A stretch of 64,000 nucleotides of DNA. Source: Rebecca billardiae RCC1528 (taxonomy: Eukaryota > Haptophyta). Positions 10,571 through 19,235 of this stretch are shown one piece after another. The position numbers and the translations under genes were made by a program. How positions within the stretch are numbered: position 1 is the first letter of the stretch; every line of letters begins with the position of its first letter. The stretch is taken from assembly GCA_965240325.2 (NCBI GenBank), contig OZ251225.1, forward strand, positions 744,001 through 808,000. Reading direction: 5' to 3'. The notes beneath the pieces are model-generated. The model was not told the DNA's origin, did no database searches, and saw only the letters and a list, made by a program, of their open reading frames with translations.

Positions 10571-10639
10571 TGATCGGCTACGCCGATCTTCGGGTAGTAA
10601 ACAACGAAGTTGAGGGCGCACGGCCCTAGCTAGTTCCGC

Positions 10640-11785
10640 GCGTGGCTGCGTGCGCCAGCTGCGCGCACCCGCTGCGCCCGCGTTGAGCCCGTGCGAGCGC
10701 CGCGCCTCGAGCCTCACACGCAGCGGGCGCGGCTGGCGACACCGAGCCGCATGGCAGTGTCGCTCGTGCGCCTCGGCCCGTGATCAGTCTCAGCTCTGAG
10801 GCGCGCGCTCAGGAGGGCTGCGGCCGGGCCGAGCGCGATCTGCGCAGACGGTACAGCCCCGAGCCCGTGGCGGCTCATGGCAGCCCGAGCCCAATTCCCG
10901 CAAAGCCCGGCGCCTCCGCCATCCGCGTCACAGTCGGGGCGCTCCAGGCTCCACGGCCTCTTACTTACGCGTGCTGCGCTGGCAGCCGTGCTCGGCCGAA
11001 CGACGCCCGCCGAGCCCGCCGAGCACGCGGCTGATGAGCAGTGGTAGCCAGGCGAAGCCGTCGTCGCGGGCGAAGCTGCGCTGGGTGATGCGGCTTGACG
11101 GCCCACAGGCGGCTCACCCGGCTCGTCAGCCGTCTGACGTGTAGCGCGTCGACAAATGGCTGCTGACGGCGTAAAATCGGCCTGAGCGGCGGATGAAACG
11201 GCTGAAAGGCGAGACCACGACGCCACCCAACTGGCGCACGCGCGTGCGGCCGGCGGTGCGGCGCAGCTCGGTCACTGCCACCGCTCCCGCGGGCTGCTCA
11301 GCACGCCGAGCGCTGTGTTGGCAGCTGCAAGCTGATCGTGCGCTCGCCGCTCCCAGACGAGATCGGTCGAGATCGTGGGAGCAGACGAGCGGACCATCGC
11401 GCAGCAAGATGCAGCGAGCACGCAGACACTCGCGCTGCCCTCTCCTCGTGCGCCTGCGCCAGCCACAGTCTCGAACACCAGCAGAACGGAGCTTGCACCG
11501 AAAACGCTGCGCGACGCGGGCGCGCAGGCGCGCGTGGACGCGGGTCGGCAGGGCGGGGCGCGCGGGGTGAGCGAGGCACGAATGCGATGCCGACGGCCGT
11601 TGGGACCCGCCGCAGCTGCGCGCACCTGCGCTGAGTCTGTCGGATTGAACGATCGTGCGGCAGCGGCCTGCGTGGGCGGTGGACACCCTCCGAGCTGCCT
11701 CGGTTCAGCACTCTCAACTCCTCCGGCCTGCCACTGCCTGCCCGCGCGACCGGTACTCATCATCAAGGGAGATATTATGATACTG
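10640..11785. other. GC-rich region without recognisable gene
   Basis: Long open frames overlap on both strands, which is expected at this base composition. None shows a domain, repeat or convincing start. A minus-strand frame at 10714-11226 is the longest on that strand and is Ala/Ser-rich and featureless. I do not call a gene. Confidence 0.35.
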
Positions 11786-11788
11786 CAA

Positions 11789-11826
11789 TCTCGCCTGCCT
11801 GAGCTGTGTGCGTCTCTTATTCTTAG
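11789..11826 (-). repeat. Short dispersed repeat D, inverted copy
   Basis: The reverse complement reads AAGAATAAGAGACGCACACA followed by GCTCAGGCAGGCGAGA. It matches the starts of both units of the tandem duplication near 51.79 and 51.94 kb. Confidence 0.75.
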
Positions 11827-11834
11827 TAAAATGT

Positions 11835-12310
11835 TAACCAAGTGTGCACGTTAATAATAGTAAACTGTACTTTACTTCGCGGGCCACCCGGCACCCAGTG
11901 CCCACTTGGGTATTTTGAGCGCCTTCCGGCTTTAAAAGATATTACCCGTGTATGAATCAAGGGTAATCAAGGGGCTTTTAACAAGGGGCTTAACGAGTTA
12001 ACGGCCTTAACCTGATGATATCCGCCACTGAGAAGCGACGGTTCATGAATCATGACTTCAGATGCCGGCATAATAATTCTTTACTTCAAGCGACATAAAA
12101 TCTGACTCAACCTCTCTTTTCTATGGTTGGCGAGCTGTTTCAGGCTCTTACAATTCAAGCATCTTACTATGACGGAATGTTCGAACACACGGCTGGTGTT
12201 ATATGCTATTCCACCCGGCATTCCCCTAAGTGTTACTATCGTTAAAATTAGCATCTACTACAAACGCAATCATTGGCAGCGAAATCCACTCATACGTACG
12301 GTAAGGCCAC
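11835..12310. other. AT-rich island of unlike composition
   Basis: This stretch is visibly poorer in G+C and CpG than everything around it. It contains direct near-repeats (AAGGGGCTTTTAACAAGGGGCTTAAC). A 40-codon frame at 12123-12245 (+) begins MVGELFQALTIQASYYDG and has no known relative in my memory. It could be foreign, organellar or an old transposon body; the sequence alone does not decide. Confidence 0.5.
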
Positions 12311-12360
12311 CCACAAAAATCCCCCAAATCCTGCGCGCATCCTCTTTTTGATTTTGCGGA

Positions 12361-12427
12361 GCACGTGCGCCGCCCCCCCCCGGCTTTCGCTCACGCTCAG
12401 ACCTTTCGGGGGGGGGGGCGTGCGCCA
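12361..12427. repeat. poly-C/poly-G hairpin
   Basis: A nine-C run and an eleven-G run, flanked by GTGCGCC and complementary GGCGTGCGCC, form an inverted repeat around about 25 bases. The G run could also form a quadruplex. A TATA/ATCTCT simple tract follows to about 12530. Confidence 0.8.
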
Positions 12428-12536
12428 TTATATGATATATATGACTATATATAACTATAACTATATCTATATCCATATATCCATATATCTCTATCTCTAT
12501 CTCTATATCCATCTCTGTATCTCTATATGACACATA

Positions 12537-13537
12537 TATCCCCTTACCGCAGGTTGCTTCTATACGAAGCAAAGATGGGTTCGCCCCCGCGGGTGCGTGC
12601 TCGACGGGCAGGTGGACGCCGCGAGAGGGCGCGCGATGGCTGAGAGGCATCTTCGTGAGCATCTTCGTGGGCCACCCGAGCCTCATCGCCGCCGCCCTCC
12701 CCCTCACTCCGGTGCCACGGCGTCCAAACGGAGTGCCAAACGAGTGTTCGAGCACGCCCAGAAGCAAAGTTTTGAGGGGTGCTCGGTTCGCCTCTGAGGT
12801 GCTCGTATCGCTACGGTATGGTGCCGCACGCGGTACCGCATCAGGCGGGGTGAAGGACGTCATCCGCCGGTCGGCTCTCGGGCTGCCAGTCAGTGCCTGT
12901 GGTGCTCGGACGCTGCTCTCCGAGCTCGAGATCCATCATGCGGCTTCCTGTGTGACGTCGGCAATGAGGAGGGTGTACTTGCGCAGCGGGGCGCGCGCGT
13001 CGCGCATGCGATCGAAACCGAAACAGACGAAGAAACCTGACCGCCCATCCCGCCGAGCTCCTGGCTGACTTGCACTCGGCAATCACGCCGCGCGCGCGGC
13101 CTGCGGCTGCTGCGTGCGGCAAGCCGCCGAGCGTGTCACGCGCGACTAGCAGGTGAGTGAGTTCAGCGCGACGAGTCAGGTGAACGCGCGCAGACCAGCG
13201 CGTGCAGTACGTACACCGCCTACAGCCATCTCGACCGATCGCCTACCTGCCTGAAGCAGCTGCAAGGCGTGCAGCCGGGTGTCGCGGGCACACGGCCAGC
13301 CTGGCGGGCACGACACGCCCGTACGGCAGCTCGGCGCGCTGCCGCGCGATGCCATCGTGGAGGCATTGTAGCTGGAGGGACCAGTCTGGCGGCTGTCTGA
13401 GGGTAGCTAGACCATGCCTGCACAGTATCATGCGGCGTTCAGCGCCCAAATGCGCCCTGACTGGCCGCAAGGCGCCCTCAGCGGACGCCGTCAACTTTGC
13501 TTCCATACGAAGCAAAGTGAACTGCGGTAAGGGGATA
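12537..13537. mobile_element. Non-autonomous DNA element with 16-bp terminal inverted repeats
   Basis: The left end TATCCCCTTACCGCAG (12537-12552) is exactly inverted at 13522-13537. Just inside each end lies a small palindrome: TTGCTTC/GAAGCAA at 12554-12574, and the longer ACTTTGCTTC/GAAGCAAAGT at 13494-13518. The 1001-bp body has no recognisable transposase and I could not see a clear target duplication. It resembles a MITE-like or deletion-derived element. Confidence 0.65.
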
Positions 13538-14690
13538 GAGATATCCTGGAAACCCACGAGAACAAAGGCACGACTTCGGCGCTGGGGACCAGCCCGTCGC
13601 ACCCCTTTTTTTGACGCCCACTCACCACGACCGTATCATCGGTCACATATGCGCAATTCGCGTACCCGTCTAGGCGCGCCATATGACAAAAGCCGCTCGC
13701 GTCATGCGTTCAAACACCGCTCGTCGTTCGGCGCTTTTTGAACTCACAATTCGCGCGAATCGCATCGGCCGATTCGGCCCATTCGTCGTGTCGCGAGTTC
13801 ACAATCGACATTCGCACGAACCGTCACTTTCTCGCTAGACATTTCACGAACGAAAGGGCGCGCTTATATTGGCACGCGGATATCATCTTGCATTTGACAT
13901 ACGAGCGTCGGAGCAACCTCGCGCGGCCTCGATGTCCCGGGTCCGAAGAACAGAGAGCCGAGAGCCCACGAATCCGCCAAGGGTTGCCCTCGTCCTTGCG
14001 GTCGGTCGCGCGACGAACGGCTTGCGTGCGGCGCCAGCGAGCAACGCGGGGCGCGCGGCGGGCTCACGCGCGAGGCTGCCCACCACGCGCACGCGCGCGA
14101 ACCCGCCGGCTCGGGCGACACGCGCCGCCTCAGCTCGAGCACGAGCGCGAGGCGTGGCGCCGCGGCTCGGTGGCGGCGCCGGAGGGCTCGAGCTGCACTG
14201 CGTGCGACGAGCGGCTCGCGTGCGGTGCCAGCGGATGAAGCGGCACGCGCGGCGGGCGCATACGCGCAGGGCCGCCCTCCACGCGCGAGCGCGACACCGC
14301 GTGTTCCACGAGCTGCACAGCAGGCGGCCGGTGCTGGTCGGCGGTCGACGGAGTGCCGCCCGGCCCGTTTCGCTTGGGCGCGGGCCACACTCTCACTCAC
14401 AGCGCGGGGCGTGGTGCTGCAGACGGGCCAGTCATTGCAGCGCTCACTTCGTGCTCAGACGTGCACACGCGCGCGCGTCGTCAGCCCCGCCGCTGCGGCC
14501 CGGCGGCTGCGGCTGCCGGCCTGCCGCCGTCGCTTGCGCCCATCGCAGCGTCGGAAGTTCCGAGCTCGGGCGACCGGCCTCGAGCCATCAGGCGTTAAAA
14601 AAACAGGTTTCCAGCCCAAGCTGACGCGCAGCGCCAACCCATATAATCGTGGTCAAATTGTCGTCGCTAGACTAGACTGAGTCGAGGTCT
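13538..14690. other. No confident gene; internal GC-rich near-duplication
   Basis: The segments around 14000-14070 and 14195-14270 share CGACGAxCGGCTxGCGTGCGG and CGCGCGGCGGGC blocks, so the region contains a diverged tandem duplication. Frames on both strands are Arg/Ala-rich without any domain. No gene is called. Confidence 0.35.
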
Positions 14691-14698
14691 GTCCGACG

Positions 14699-15670
14699 TT
14701 AGTTGATGCCATCCACGGCGACGATTGCCAGCGCCGCGTGCGCCTGCTCAAGTTCCCGCATGGAATGGTGCAGCTGCTCACGCAGACTCGTGATCTCGGC
14801 ATCCTTCGAGGCAACCACGGCGCGCACGCGATCCTCGATCGCGGCCAGCTGCTGCCTATGCGTCGAGCCCTGGTCGCGCGCTGTGCGCTTGGCCGCATCG
14901 AGCTGGCGCTCAGCAGCGGCAGCGGCACTTGCCATCGCTGTGCGCAAAGAAGCGCGCTGCTCCGCGCTGGTGACTTGCGCCCATTCCAGTGCTGACTCGG
15001 CGGCACGCAGTTCCACCGCGATTGCGCGGATGCATGCGCCTTCAGTCGCGAGCTCGCCGCTGGCTGCAGCAGCCTGGGCTCGGAGTGCCTCCAACTCAGC
15101 CTCCAGCGCCGAGCCTCGCTGGCGCGCCTTCTCGTGCTCGTGCCGCCACGCCTGCTCGCTGCGGATCACCTCAGCGACGCGCTCGCGATGAACGGCGGAC
15201 TGGTCGGCGAGCTTGCTCGCCCAACGCTCGGCGCGCGCCTTGACCTCTGCCGCGTGCGATGCGCGCACCTCCTCCATCACGCGCGCTTGCCTCACCGCAA
15301 AGCGCGACATCTCGTCCTCCAGATCGGCAAGGTCCTGCCGGAGGATCCCTTTCTCGGAAGCATGGCGGAGGGCGTCAACAGCATGCGCATGTTCGGCTCG
15401 CTGCGCCGCGCCGGCGCGCGCCTGCTTCTCCGCCTTCATGCGCCTGGCACTTGAAGCCTTCTCGTGGGCCAGCTCTGCCTCGAGCGCGTGCACGCGGTCG
15501 CGATGCACCTGCAGCTGCTTCTGCAGGGCGGTGACCTCCTCGAGGCCCTCCACCTGCAGGCGTTCCATCGCCGAGGAGTTCTCTTGAAGCGCCTTGCGCA
15601 TCTCCTCACGCTGCGTCCCGGCCGCGCGCAGCGCGGCGCGCCTCTCGTGGTACTGGGCCAATTCCTCCAT
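14699..15670 (-). CDS. Coiled-coil protein, possibly cilium/basal-body related
   Basis: The protein has 323 residues from a clear ATG and is almost entirely helical heptad sequence. Examples are MERLQVEGLEEVTALQKQLQ, LRQDLADLEDEMSRFAVRQA and AEITSLREQLHHSMRELEQA. There is no globular domain, signal peptide or membrane segment. The layout recalls basal-body coiled-coil families such as BBOF1 (DUF4515), but long coiled coils resemble each other, so this is a guess. The gene is head to head with the LRR gene at 15866, leaving about 195 bases for a shared divergent promoter. Confidence 0.65.
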   Translation of the reverse strand: MEELAQYHERRAALRAAGTQREEMRKALQENSSAMERLQVEGLEEVTALQKQLQVHRDRVHALEAELAHEKASSARRMKAEKQARAGAAQRAEHAHAVDALRHASEKGILRQDLADLEDEMSRFAVRQARVMEEVRASHAAEVKARAERWASKLADQSAVHRERVAEVIRSEQAWRHEHEKARQRGSALEAELEALRAQAAAASGELATEGACIRAIAVELRAAESALEWAQVTSAEQRASLRTAMASAAAAAERQLDAAKRTARDQGSTHRQQLAAIEDRVRAVVASKDAEITSLREQLHHSMRELEQAHAALAIVAVDGIN

Positions 15671-15705
15671 CGCCGCCCTTCAAACGGTCAAACCGTGGCC
15701 GGGGC

Positions 15706-15735
15706 AAAGGACCATCATATTTTTGATGGTCCTTT
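15706..15735. repeat. 12-bp hairpin in the divergent promoter
   Basis: AAAGGACCATCA (15706-15717), loop TATTTT, then TGATGGTCCTTT (15724-15735). Both arms are bordered by GGCCGGGG in the same orientation (15697 and 15736). The hairpin lies between two divergent genes, where a regulatory role is possible but not shown. Confidence 0.8.
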
Positions 15736-15865
15736 GGCCGGGGCCGCTTGGCGGAGTTGGCGCTGGCGACGCCCCGGACTTCATCGACTTATTTGAAAAA
15801 GACTGCTGAAGAGCATGGCGGCCCGCCCGCCAGGTCTTGCGAGTGGCTGCCTTGCTGGATGATAC

Positions 15866-17431
15866 ATGCGGCCAGTGCCCCGGCTCGCAGAGCTGTGCGA
15901 GGCGTCGATCGCGCGGAATGCGGGCATCGCCCTCGCGCGTGCGCACACGCTGCCCGTCGACGAGCGCTGCTTCGCGCAGCTCACGCGCGCACTGAGCGCT
16001 GACCGGCACGCGCTCGACGATCGGCTGCTGGACGCGCTGCTGCGGCCGGGCTTCGAGGCCATCGACCTGAGCGGCTTCGTGCAGGTGACGAGCGAGGGGC
16101 TTCGCCGCGCTGCGCCCCGCCTCGCACGCACGCGCCGCATCGCCCTTGATGGCATCGGCGCGACGGACGCGGCAGTCGAGAGCGTGCTGAGCTACCCGGC
16201 GCAGCTGCTGTTGCTCTCGGTCAGCCGTTGCCGGCAGCTGACGGACGGCTCGATGCTCGCGCTCGCTCGGCGTTGCCTTACCACGTTGACCTCGCTCGAC
16301 ATCTCGCACTGCAAGCAGCTCACCGACGCCGCGCTCGCCGCCCTTCTCGCCGGCGCGCGCGCCCTTGAGGTGCTCGATGCCTCCATGCTGCCGCAGCTGA
16401 GCGATGCCTGCTACCGCCCCGCGCAGAGCGAGGCGCAGCGACGCGCGGTGGGGCGGCTGCGCGTGCTGCGCCTTCGCGGTTGCCGAGGCCTCACGGACGC
16501 CGGCCTCGCCGCGCTCCTCGCCGACGCCACCTCGCTCGAGGAGCTCGACCTCGCGCTCACCGCGGCCGCTGAGGGCGCCGCTGACACCGTGGCCGAGCGC
16601 GCAGGCGGAACCCTCCGCGCGCTCGAGCTGACGCAGTGTGCGGCGCTGCCGCTCGAGGCGCTGCCCGTGCTCCTCGTCGGCTGCGCGCAGCTGACCTCGC
16701 TCGACCTCTCGCGCTGCCCGCGCATCACCTCCGTCCCCTTCGCGCACTCGTCGCACTCGCTGCTGACCGTCCGCCTCAGCTTCTGCGAGCTCGAGCCAGC
16801 GGCGCTGGGCGAGCTCGCGTCAAGCTGCCCGCAGCTCACCGGGCTGGCGGTGCGTGGCTGCGCGCGGCTGCTGGACGAGACTGTCTTCGAGCTGGCCGAG
16901 ACGTGCTCACTCCTCGAGGACGTCGACCTCGCGCACTGCCCGCAGCTCACCGACCACGCCGTGCGCGCACTCGCCGTCCGCTGCCCACGCCTGCGCTCGC
17001 TGGCGCTGGACGGCAACGCGTGGCTGAGTGACGAGGCCGTGGAGGCAGTGGCCGAGGGCTGCGTCGAGCTCGCAAAGCTCGCGCTCGCGCACTGCTCCGA
17101 TGTCGGAGACCCGGCTCTGCACGCGCTCGCCCGCCACAGCCACTTTGTGCGCTCTCTTGACGTAAGCCACTGCGAGCGCGTCTCAGGGCGGGCCATTGTG
17201 CACTTTGCGCGCCACTGCGCAGGGCTCCAGTCGCTCGCGCTCGCAGGCTCGCCCGCCGTGACGGCGGACGCGTTGGCGGAGGTGCTGCGCTTCTGTCCGC
17301 TCATCCGCAGCCTGGACGTCTCCCGCTGCGCGCTGCTCGACGTCCCCACCGTGGCACGCATCACTGCATCCGCCGCGCTTGTCATCGACGTGCGGCGTTC
17401 TGGCAGTGGCACGACCGCACATCATCAGTGA
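15866..17431 (+). CDS. Cysteine-type leucine-rich-repeat protein (AMN1/FBXL-like)
   Basis: The protein has 521 residues in one exon. It is built of about 14-16 LRRs of the cysteine-containing class, with repeated L-x2-L-D-(I/L/V)-S-(H/R)-C followed by (Q/R)-(L/I)-(T/S)-D and a small-residue helix, for example LTSLDISHCKQLTDAALAAL. This is the repeat type of F-box/LRR proteins and AMN1, which form curved scaffolds that bind ubiquitin-ligase substrates. I see no F-box in the first 60 residues, so it is either an AMN1-like LRR-only protein or one whose F-box is too divergent. A short basic C-terminal tail follows. It is head to head with the coiled-coil gene at 14699-15670. Confidence 0.8.
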   Translation: MRPVPRLAELCEASIARNAGIALARAHTLPVDERCFAQLTRALSADRHALDDRLLDALLRPGFEAIDLSGFVQVTSEGLRRAAPRLARTRRIALDGIGATDAAVESVLSYPAQLLLLSVSRCRQLTDGSMLALARRCLTTLTSLDISHCKQLTDAALAALLAGARALEVLDASMLPQLSDACYRPAQSEAQRRAVGRLRVLRLRGCRGLTDAGLAALLADATSLEELDLALTAAAEGAADTVAERAGGTLRALELTQCAALPLEALPVLLVGCAQLTSLDLSRCPRITSVPFAHSSHSLLTVRLSFCELEPAALGELASSCPQLTGLAVRGCARLLDETVFELAETCSLLEDVDLAHCPQLTDHAVRALAVRCPRLRSLALDGNAWLSDEAVEAVAEGCVELAKLALAHCSDVGDPALHALARHSHFVRSLDVSHCERVSGRAIVHFARHCAGLQSLALAGSPAVTADALAEVLRFCPLIRSLDVSRCALLDVPTVARITASAALVIDVRRSGSGTTAHHQ

Positions 17432-17758
17432 TCCTAGCAGTCGTGACTTTCACCTCAGTAAGCTACCGGACGATCGGGCCGTCGGGCGGACCGTCGGACG
17501 ATCGTCCGTAGTAGACGACGAATAAGAGTCAAGTCGCCACGTCTACTCCGTACACGGGGTCCAGTCGGCTACCCGAGGCGAGACTGGCGAGAGTACCACG
17601 GCCACGGGTGTGCGGCCCCTCGGTCTGACCCCGGTGCCGACCCGGGGCGGGTGTGACTGTGACTCAGTGTGAGTGAGGCCCGTCCGCGAGTCCGCGACCG
17701 CCAGCATGTCCATGATCGGCGGGCCGGTCATATCATCGGCACCGGACGCACCGGACAC
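17432..17758. other. Intergenic spacer with palindromic bits
   Basis: No gene is seen. There are small GC palindromes such as CGGACGATCGTCCG near 17498 and a GGGCCGTCGGGCGG stretch. Confidence 0.4.
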
Positions 17759-18281
17759 TACAGGCAATCGCGGGCAATAAGAAGTCAGAGATCTCACGGC
17801 TAGCCTCGGTTTCTTAGCCGTTCGGTAGCCCGAGCGCCTACGGAGTCTCAGTTTCTTAGCTAGGTCCGCCCGCCGCGCAGGCGCGGGGGGCGCAGGGGGG
17901 CAGAGCCCCCCGCTGAGTCTTTAGGCCCGGCCGGCGAGGCCGACGAAAATTTTGGGCCTTTGCTTTTTGGAGCAAATCTGGCATGATGTTGCATGGATGC
18001 TGCGGTGCACTGGCCAGGAGTCAGTCATCAGGAGAAGTCGGGACTTGGCCTGTACTCGTAGTCGGGCCGCGCGCCGCGTCCCCGACGGGCCGACTGCGCC
18101 TCGCCGCCCTCGCCCCTCGGCGGACCACTCGTCAGCCGGGACGACGTAGTCCCGGTTTCTTAGTGTGACTATGCGTATAGCGAACCAGCCAATCGCTAGC
18201 CTCAGTTTCTAGGCCAGATCCGCAGATAGCAAGCCCCAGTTTCTTAACGTGACAGCTCCTTATTGCCCGCGATTGCCTGTA
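17759..18281. mobile_element. MITE-like element, family C copy 1
   Basis: A perfect 22-bp inverted repeat bounds the element (17759-17780, starting TACAGGCAATCGCGGGC, and 18260-18281). Inside, CAGTTTCTTAG-like motifs recur about five times (near 17806, 17847, 18150, 18203 and 18240). A diverged relative lies at about 33600-34190, sharing the order of CTCAGTTTCTTA, GGCCCGGCCGGCGAGGCC, TGGCCAGGA and GGCCAGATCCGCAGATAGCA blocks. No coding capacity is seen. Confidence 0.65.
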
Positions 18282-18621
18282 CTGGGCGGTCCGGCGTCGC
18301 GCCTTAGTCTTAGAACTGAGCACGGGCAGGCCCGCAGGCCGGGCTGGAGCCTGGCCGGCCTGCCCGGTGCAAACAGCACAGCTACGCAAGCTGTGAGTCA
18401 TCTGTGATTGACTGATTGTGTAAAGCATCACTAAGCAGCAGCAGAGTTATTTAGTATTAAGTAGCCGGTAAAGCCGAGTGTGTTAACTGTAGTTATATAT
18501 ATGACGAGAGGCCGTGTGGCTGACCAGAGTCATCGTCATGTAATATTACTACTATTAATATTAGTAGACAGTCTGAAGCTAGTCCTACTAGTACTAGCTA
18601 CTGTACGGCCTAGCTTACTAG

Positions 18622-18623
18622 TC

Positions 18624-18668
<45 letters not shown>
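18622..18668. repeat. (TA)n microsatellite at the Copia insertion site
   Basis: An uninterrupted TA run just upstream of the 5' LTR. The TATAT target duplication of the retrotransposon is drawn from similar sequence. Confidence 0.9.
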
Positions 18669-18671
<3 letters not shown>

Positions 18672-18682
18672 AATAACTATAT

Positions 18683-19235
18683 TGTCAAAGTCCAAGGCAG
18701 CCATCGGCGCCATTCCCCAGCTCGAGACTTTAATTCCAAGGCGCTGAGCAATTTCAGCCGCCAAGCTACAGACTTTCATCATGCAATTCAATCGGTTTCA
18801 CCATTCAAGAGCAAGGCCAACAGCAGCCATTGTTCATGCAAGTTACTACTCCAAAGATAAGGAGCATCGGCACACACATGAGGTCTTCGGACTACACATC
18901 CAAGGGTCCAGGGATTCTTCACCACTTGGGAAGGTACCCTGAACTGGACCAGAGACTACCATGCAGTCATCAGAACTTTCTTTTCATTTCGAGGAGACGT
19001 CCCGATCATCACAGGAAGCTTTCGTGCAATGACCCGAAGGCAATCAACGGAATTCCGAGAGCATTCCGACCGAGGAAAGCAGGCACACGAAGATTCCAAA
19101 ATCTTCGATGCCACTTCCATCAGCTTTCACCAGACTGAAACATCAGTTACCTGAAACCAGCCATCAGCAAGGGGGACGCCCCTTCGCCCCACGAAACACA
19201 GTAAGGACCGCACGACACGCGCGAAGCGCCAATCA
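18683..19235 (+). repeat. 5' LTR
   Basis: 553 bp, TG...CA ends, near-identical to 25896-26448. Its last base is also the A of the gag-pol ATG. Immediately downstream (19236 on) there is no TGG-type primer-binding site. The sequence ATGAGCTCAG could instead pair with the anticodon arm of a methionine tRNA; this is inference. Confidence 0.95.

Noticed and set aside
12361-12427. Intrinsic transcription terminator
   Set aside because: The poly-C/poly-G hairpin is in a eukaryotic genome and not at the end of a recognised gene.
15680-16756. 358-codon minus-strand frame over the LRR gene
   Set aside because: Antisense shadow; the plus strand shows regular LRRs.
18830-19138. 102-codon frame repeated at 26043-26351 as a duplicated gene
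   Set aside because: It lies inside the two LTRs; the duplication is the LTR itself.
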